From assembly GCF_050947875.1 (NCBI RefSeq), contig NC_134573.1, positions 35,341,115 to 35,405,114 on the forward strand: a stretch of 64,000 nt of DNA, written 5' to 3'. This DNA comes from Dermacentor variabilis. Lineage: Eukaryota > Arthropoda > Arachnida > Ixodida > Ixodidae. The notes under the pieces are model-generated. The model did not search any database. It was given only the letters and a program-made list of their open reading frames with translations, and was not told the origin of the DNA. The first letter of the stretch is position 1. Each line of letters begins with the position of its first letter. This document shows positions 58,851-64,000 of the stretch, one piece after another. A program made the position numbers and the translations under genes.

Positions 58851-59606
58851 TACCCTACAGTTCTATGTTGCTAACAAAATTTACGACATCTCTAAATTCG
58901 GTTTTAAAATTATTCCTGCAAAAACATTACGAGGTCTAAATATTCTGTATTTGTTTTTGTTATATTCATTTCAAATCGATTTGCTTCCAGCTACAGGGAA
59001 AGCTGCTCGAGCCAAGCATTTGCCTCACCCATACGTTGGCTAAGTTGTTGTCACTGGATACATGTATTGCTTCCCTTCACCCATACTGGTTACCGCTCGT
59101 GTCGTCGTTTTGTGTTCTCTTCCCCTGTCCTCGTCTTTATTAGCGTTATTATTAGAAGAGCACAGTGTCGTCAGAATGTGTCATTCTATTCTGTATCGAC
59201 ATGTAACAAAAATACTGTAAGTGTTATTCCGGTCAATTGCTATTTCTCGGCTTGTAAAAAAATGGTCGTCTCATAATTGGACTGGGCTCATTTTAAGTTT
59301 TATATGCTTGAATAAAATTGAGCGTCCGTGTTTGTTATGATCATTTCAAATTTTCTTTGGCGGGCAGATCACAGCAGCTGTGACCGTCACTGCATAGTTA
59401 TGGGCATATGTTATGTATGTGATCGGAATAATCTAATTGGTGGTTGTTCCTGCATGCATGTCTACCTACGAACAGCACCAGCTGTCTTATCATCAAACGT
59501 ATCCGGTGTCACTGCCCCCAATGGAATGCGCCAGCTGCAAGCATGCTAAAAATTGTTTGTGCTAGTTTTATGTACTGAATATGCATTCATGTTATTTGTG
59601 GTAGTC
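58851..59606. other. No recognised feature
   Basis: A/T-rich spacer between a LINE scrap and a SINE. AATAAA-like words near 59310 only. Confidence 0.4.
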
Positions 59607-59850
59607 ACCCGCCGTGGTCGCTTAGTGTTTATAGTGCTGGGTTGCTAAGCACAAGGTGGCGAATCGAGTCCCGGCCACGGCAGCCGCTTTTCGATGTTGG
59701 CGAAATGTGGAAACACCCGTGTATTTAGGTTTTGGTGAACAGTAAAGAGCCCCAGGAGGTCCAAATTATTCCGCAGTCCTCCGCTACGGTGTATCTGATA
59801 AGATCATAGTTTGCCACGTAATCCCCCTATTTTTTTTTCTTTCTGGTAGC
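59607..59850 (+). mobile_element. tRNA-Ser-like SINE of the tick type
   Basis: The head (59611-59681, 71 nt) folds as a tRNA: perfect 7-bp acceptor GCCGTGG/CCACGGC, GCT in the anticodon position, and box B-like AATCGAGTCCC. The body follows the tick SINE layout I recognise (GCGAAATG...AACACCCGTGTATTTAGG...AGAGCCCCAGG-GGTCCAAATTATTCCG...TGCCACGTAATCCCCC), ending in T-rich DNA. About 240 bp. Identification of the body is from memory of common tick repeats. Confidence 0.88.
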
Positions 59851-60332
59851 GCATTTACTACGTCTTGCAGAGATGGTGGTACACTACGGCCTCGAGTGTC
59901 TCGAGTGCCGTTCTTCAACAATTCAGCCAGTCATATCTTGATCTTCTCGGTACTTCTTTCGGTGGCGCCGCGGATCGGTGTCTTGGGCGAGTCTGAAATG
60001 TAGGACGCAGGGACGTCACTGAATAGTGACGTCCTTGCCGAGGTTGTTGGTACAGTTTTCACTGGCGGCACGTTATCTTTTTGTCCACTTTCATTTCCCT
60101 TTTCCTTATTATTTTCTAGATTTGTAATTCAAGCACACCTAGTTTCCCCTATGCTTTCCTTGCGTTCATTGTCTGCTTGCTTTATGCGATCATGATTAAC
60201 AAAATCGAGCCCCTCAGTTTGCCTTCTTCTCTCGCGGGTCACTCTGACGAAAGCTGGCCTACCAACCAGCCGCAAACCCGCTTCCACGTACATAGTGTTT
60301 ATTATTTGATGGTATACTAATAGAGCCAGTGC

Positions 60333-60335
<3 letters not shown>

Positions 60336-60423
<88 letters not shown>
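60336..60423. repeat. (AT)n microsatellite, about 44 units
   Basis: Perfect alternating AT. It marks the left limit of the gypsy remnant that follows. Confidence 0.97.
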
Positions 60424-60424
<1 letters not shown>

Positions 60425-60835
60425 CAGGGAGTACATAGGTTTAAGTATATTCATAGGTATTTACAACGCAATCACTGGCACACACGATTGAAGCCAGTCC
60501 GCACGGAATCACCGAGCGTCGTTGTATTCCGTCCTCAGCTTCGTCTCTGGCTGGGCTTGGCCACATGAACCCCGGCAGCGCAGGCGCCGTCCCGATACGC
60601 TAGATTGTCAGAGTGGTATCGCTTAAGTCGGGTGACGTGGACGACATCGGTACAAGGTCGAGACATGGTGGAATACAGAGGCGTTATTTCATATGGGACG
60701 TAAGTTACTTGTTGCAATACACGGTACGGGCCAGACTAACGCAAAATCAATTTTTGGCAAAGGACCATTCGCCGTGACAGCGAAGGACCATATCACGAAG
60801 GTCGAAGTGGGCATCGCGGTAGTGGGCATCAAGAA

Positions 60836-62808
60836 GCGCAAGTGAGCGAGTGAGTGAACGAATAAACTTTTATTGGGTCCAGCAAAACGAGCTAAAACGC
60901 GCACCCGGCTAATCCCACGACTTGAGCGACTGGTCTAGGCTGTCGACCCGATCGCGGCCGCGCTGGACGGCCAGGATTACGTTTTCAAAGACGGGTCTTC
61001 GCAGGAGCGTGTCCCGCTCTCCCTTGGTGAACTTCGGGCCCAACGACCCGCACTCCCAGAGCATGTGAGACAAAGCAGCAGCCTCACCACTAGCCGAGCA
61101 AGAACAATTCGGGTAAATGTGCGCATATATGCTGTCAAAGGACGGCGGATTTGGGTATGATTTAGTTTGCAGGAGTCGGAGTGTGACCGCCTGCGGCCTG
61201 CTTAGCTTGGAATGAAGCGGCGGCAAAACCTTTCTCTCTTAGTAAAACAATTTAGTAGTTTCCTTGTGCGTGACAGGAGTGTCTAGGTCCGGGCACAGAT
61301 TCGCCTGATCCGAGGGTAGCGTTGTCGGTAAAGCCACGTGCAGCTTCGCGAGCAGACTCGTTGATGTTCAGAGGAACCATCTTGAACGCCCTGACGTGGG
61401 CAGGGAACCAAAAGATGGAGTGTGTAGAGCTGTTGCCGTGTTTGGTGCCTCTCAGAATTTGAACTACCTGCCGCGCTGCCCGGCGTTTCTGGAATGCCTT
61501 GACTTCCGCTTTCGAATCGCTATACACTCTGCCTCTCCGACCGTCTTGCATGGCGATTGCAATGGCCACTTGCTCGGCTATCTCGGCGCCTATCTTCCGG
61601 ACCGAGGCACAGTTGATGACGCTGCCCCGAGTGTCCACAACGGAAACAGGAAAAGCCTTGCGGTCCCGGTACTCGGCGGCGTCCACGAAGCTTGCTTCGT
61701 TCTTGTCCTTGTAGATTTGCGGGGCTATAAGGTAAAGCTATTCCAAACTCTTCTATTCCAATTCTGCAATCAGCCCCCCGCGATTGGTCAAAAACTTTTT
61801 TGAACCACCCCCACTTCGCCTGTATATTCACGCGACATCACGAAAACCGTGATAGCTCCCCATCTCGTATGATGCATACACACTGATTATGCATTATTGG
61901 ACCGAACAAAAGAAAAATAGTTATATCTGATTCGACGCCTTTCCGCCATTAGGCCTCGGCTATTGGTCAAAAGTTTCCGTGCTGCGCCCACTTCACCTGT
62001 CTGTCACGCGACATCACGAAACCGCGAAAAGTCACCGCTTAAAAGTGACGTGTAAGCGTTAAAGATGCATTATTATGCCGAACAAAACTTTTTTTTTTCT
62101 AAATCGCCGTATGGTGGCCCGTTCCGAAAGAAATAAGATGGCTGCCTCCGATCGTTCAGGCACTGGCTACTCGTAGCTGCCGGAAAGCCTGGGTTTATTG
62201 CGCACAATAAAACTTCTTGCGTGGCCGTGTAAAGTTTTCAAGCGCTTTCGGCACGTTTACAGCCTCGCTCTGCCAACTCTTCTTTGCTGAGGATCCCTTT
62301 TAGCGGAATTCTTAACCTTCCGTTGCATGCTGCCGCGATTTTCGACTTGCAACCTCAAGCCAAGTAAGGAAAAGTGGACAATAGCAGACGCCGGAACCAC
62401 CCTCTTCATACGTTTATCGACTTTCAGTGCAAAGGCTCGGCCCCATGGAATCCCTCTCCACTTGAGCGTGCTCCTCGCCTCTTGTCAGCCAATTACATAA
62501 TATAAGCCGCTCAATGTATGCAATGTTATTCGTTTCTAAAGCAAACAAAAGTGAGCTATAACCGAGGAGAGCGTTTGATTGGTCTGTTCAGACAACCCTG
62601 CGGGTGATTGCCCGATGCTTGCGTCGGCGGTTACGCAAGTTTGACATCAGGAGATTGGAATAAAAACATATTGGAATCGTTTTATGTTATAGGCCCTTGC
62701 TTTAGTATCGTGGACGCTCTTGCCTTGGGGACGACCTACGTTCTGCAAGGGATGAGCGTTGCGGGACAATGGGTCGACGACGTCGTTGCTTTTCCTGCGA
62801 AGCGGTAA
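60836..62808 (-). mobile_element. I-clade LINE 3' fragment (RNase H and C-terminus), split by a MITE
   Basis: Upstream scrap 62808-62696 (text like NVGRPQGK/KARASTILKQ), the MITE at 61729-62695, then RNase H from SFVDAAEYRDRKAF (61690) with YSDSKAEVKAF, and the C-terminal region (61226-60909) with LRLLQTKSYPNP, a C-x2-C-type SCSASGEAA...HMLWECGSLG motif and SLDQSLKSWD. It ends in AATAAA-like text and a CACT/CGCT repeat tail near 60840. GAAGCG occurs at both junctions with gypsy DNA, a possible short target duplication. Confidence 0.78.
61729..62695. mobile_element. MITE of about 967 bp with 42-bp TIRs and an internal duplication
   Basis: Ends CTATAAGGTAAAGCTATTCC... and the complement of ...GGAATCGTTTTATGTTATAG align over 42 positions at about three quarters identity, with ATTCCAA occurring twice in each. 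Inside, two diverged direct repeats of about 185 bp period (61775-61930 and 61960-62100) share ATTGGTCAAAA, CACGCGACATCACGAAA and GCATTATT...CCGAACAAAA. No coding capacity. It sits within the I-clade LINE. Confidence 0.78.
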
Positions 62809-63553
62809 ATCGCAGGCGGGAAATATGGCGTGCTTCTATAGCTACGAAAACGGTGTCATGGGCGTATTCTGACATGTCAAGAACGGTTGGATGGAGTGTG
62901 TCAAATGGCAGCGTGGCATTTCTCCCGTAGAAGAGATAAAACTCAAACACATGCATAGACAAGTCGGGAGGAATTATAGGCAAATATTACGAAAGGCGGA
63001 GCGACGTCCCAGTCACGATGGTCGGCAGAAACATACATAGCAAGCTTGTCTTTGATAATTTTATGAAAACCATTTTATTAAAATATTCCATTGAGAATAG
63101 TAAGACAATTCAAGCTGTTGGTCTGACGGTGGCACACCGTTGTCAACTTGTGAATTGTAAGTGAAGAGTGCAAGAAATCCTGGACAACCTTTGATTTTAC
63201 ATAGTGGCCCCAGTCTGTGAGGAGCTGTCGAGGAGAGCCGTGGTGACGTATAACGTCTTCAAGGAAAAACTCGGCGACGTCTGTTATACAGCTGGTTGGG
63301 AGAGCCCGAGTGATCGCGTACCGGGTCGCGTAGTCGGTATACCGACTGCTATCCACATATTTCCGCTGGAAGAGACCGGGAAAGGGCCACGAAGGTCAAG
63401 ACCCACCCTGAAGAATGGCACCGACGGTACATCAAGGTGTTGAAGGCGACCTGCTGGGAGTAATGCTGCTTTCTTGTGGCTTTGGCATTATTTACAGGAA
63501 GCGACCTGACAGCAGATGGAACGGTAAATACCGGGCCGAAAGAAGTGATACCG

Positions 63554-63596
63554 AACACACTCATACGTTGGGGTCTCTCCAACGTATGAGTGTGTT
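63554..63596. repeat. Perfect 18-bp stem, 7-nt loop inverted repeat
   Basis: AACACACTCATACGTTGG (63554-63571), loop GGTCTCT, then the exact complement (63579-63596). It lies at the right limit of recognisable gypsy sequence. It could be a miniature element or a terminator-like hairpin of unknown role. Confidence 0.95.
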
Positions 63597-63599
63597 TGA

Positions 63600-64000
63600 A
63601 GCATATGTGTGGGAGTAACCAAGAGCATTTCAGGACCGCCAGGTTGCATGTTGTAATGAGACGCCACCCTGCAGCAAAACATAAGCTGAGAAGGGGAAGG
63701 TGTCTCTGAAGTCAGCCGGAGAATGACCTGTTGCCAAATTTTCGCTTATGAATTGAATCAGAAAGAGTGTGTTTAGCTCTTCGTTCCTTATTCAGCAAAC
63801 ACATTTAAGCAGCAGCTCGTTACGTTTCTCACTTAGTACGGCTCCCCGGGCAGTCACTATCCGATTATTTATTGCCTGCGTGAGCGCTCGTGCGCGTGCT
63901 CAGTTGCGATATACTTGTTCTTGCTGTGCACAAGGTGTATAACACAGATATTCTGTACGTTGTAATAGCTTTTACCAAATGTGTATATTTGCTCGTCACT
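63600..64000. other. No recognised feature
   Basis: The last 400 bp show no gene or named repeat. Confidence 0.45.

Larger units (their letters stand above)
60440..63530 (-). mobile_element. Ty3/gypsy pol 3' remnant (integrase), split by an I-clade LINE
   Basis: Reading right to left: pre-core text with frameshifts (LRCHSSGWVLTF, about 63430-63360), the integrase core with TDYATRYAITRALP, EDVIRHHGSPRQLLTDWG, HRQTN (63340-63130), then the FYGR...LPFDTLHP region and a charged stretch to about 62810. It resumes at 60835 with DAHYRDAHFD and continues to the integrase C-terminal VPYEITPLYSTMSRPCTDVVHVTRLKRY (60700-60620). The second core Asp survives (LLTDWG), but several frameshifts and the missing Glu context make it inactive. 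It resembles the family at the left window edge. Confidence 0.85.

Noticed and set aside
59611..59681. Functional tRNA-Ser gene
   Set aside because: Although the acceptor stem is perfect, the sequence continues directly into a SINE body and lacks a pol III terminator at the tRNA end.

Overview
This 64-kb window looks like intergenic or intronic DNA from an arthropod, most likely a hard tick. The clade is inferred from repeat families, not from a search. The clues are a tRNA-Ser-like SINE of the tick type (59.6 kb), several Ty3/gypsy, BEL/Pao, RTE-, I- and CR1-type retrotransposons, THAP/P-like DNA elements and many small inverted-repeat elements. There are no rRNA genes, prokaryotic operons or CRISPR arrays. 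Almost all coding similarity belongs to mobile elements. The one candidate for an ordinary gene is a spliced THAP-domain gene on the minus strand (42.65-46.95 kb).

Layout. 0-1.66 kb: open Ty3/gypsy pol (RT-RNase H-integrase zinc finger), minus strand, running off the left edge. 1.7-4.8 kb: RTE-type LINE ('LINE-A') copy 1, plus strand. 4.9-11 kb: an I-clade LINE, minus strand, with two 111-bp monomers upstream of ORF1, a 296-bp MITE in ORF1 and a P-like THAP element in the endonuclease region. 11.19-20.85 kb: a Ty3/gypsy element with both LTRs and pol order protease-integrase-RT-RNase H; its 3' LTR is split by LINE-A copy 2 (minus). 21.9-22.7 kb: hAT-like MITE. 24.3 kb: BovB-like endonuclease scrap. 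26.4-28.6 kb: minisatellite of about 60-bp units. 29.7-31.9 kb: BEL/Pao gag-protease remnant carrying a palindromic MITE with TA flanks. 32.8-34.2 kb: inverted repeat with arms of about 0.5 kb. 36.3-37.6 kb: CR1/L2-type LINE (minus). 37.7-40.1 kb: LINE-A copy 3 (plus). 42.7-46.9 kb: THAP gene with a 632-bp MITE in an intron. 47.3-47.9 kb: 139-bp inverted duplication around (AT)n. 48.8-56.7 kb: a three-level nest in which a second RTE-type LINE ('LINE-B', minus) is split by a terminal-inverted-repeat element with a THAP relic, which is itself split by LINE-A copy 4 (50,594-53,781), nearly intact with a perfect 11-bp target duplication and a tRNA-like head. 57-60.4 kb: MITE, LINE scrap, SINE, (AT)n. 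60.4-63.5 kb: a second nest in which Ty3/gypsy integrase is split by an I-clade LINE, itself split by a MITE.

Relationships. The elements record a time order: the DNA elements and LINE-A copies 2 and 4 are later than the elements they interrupt. The best-supported unusual points are the Gmr1-like pol order in the gypsy element and the tRNA-like internal-promoter head on a full-length LINE with a target-site duplication. All reading was done by eye. Family names rest on motif recognition and were not confirmed by a database search.
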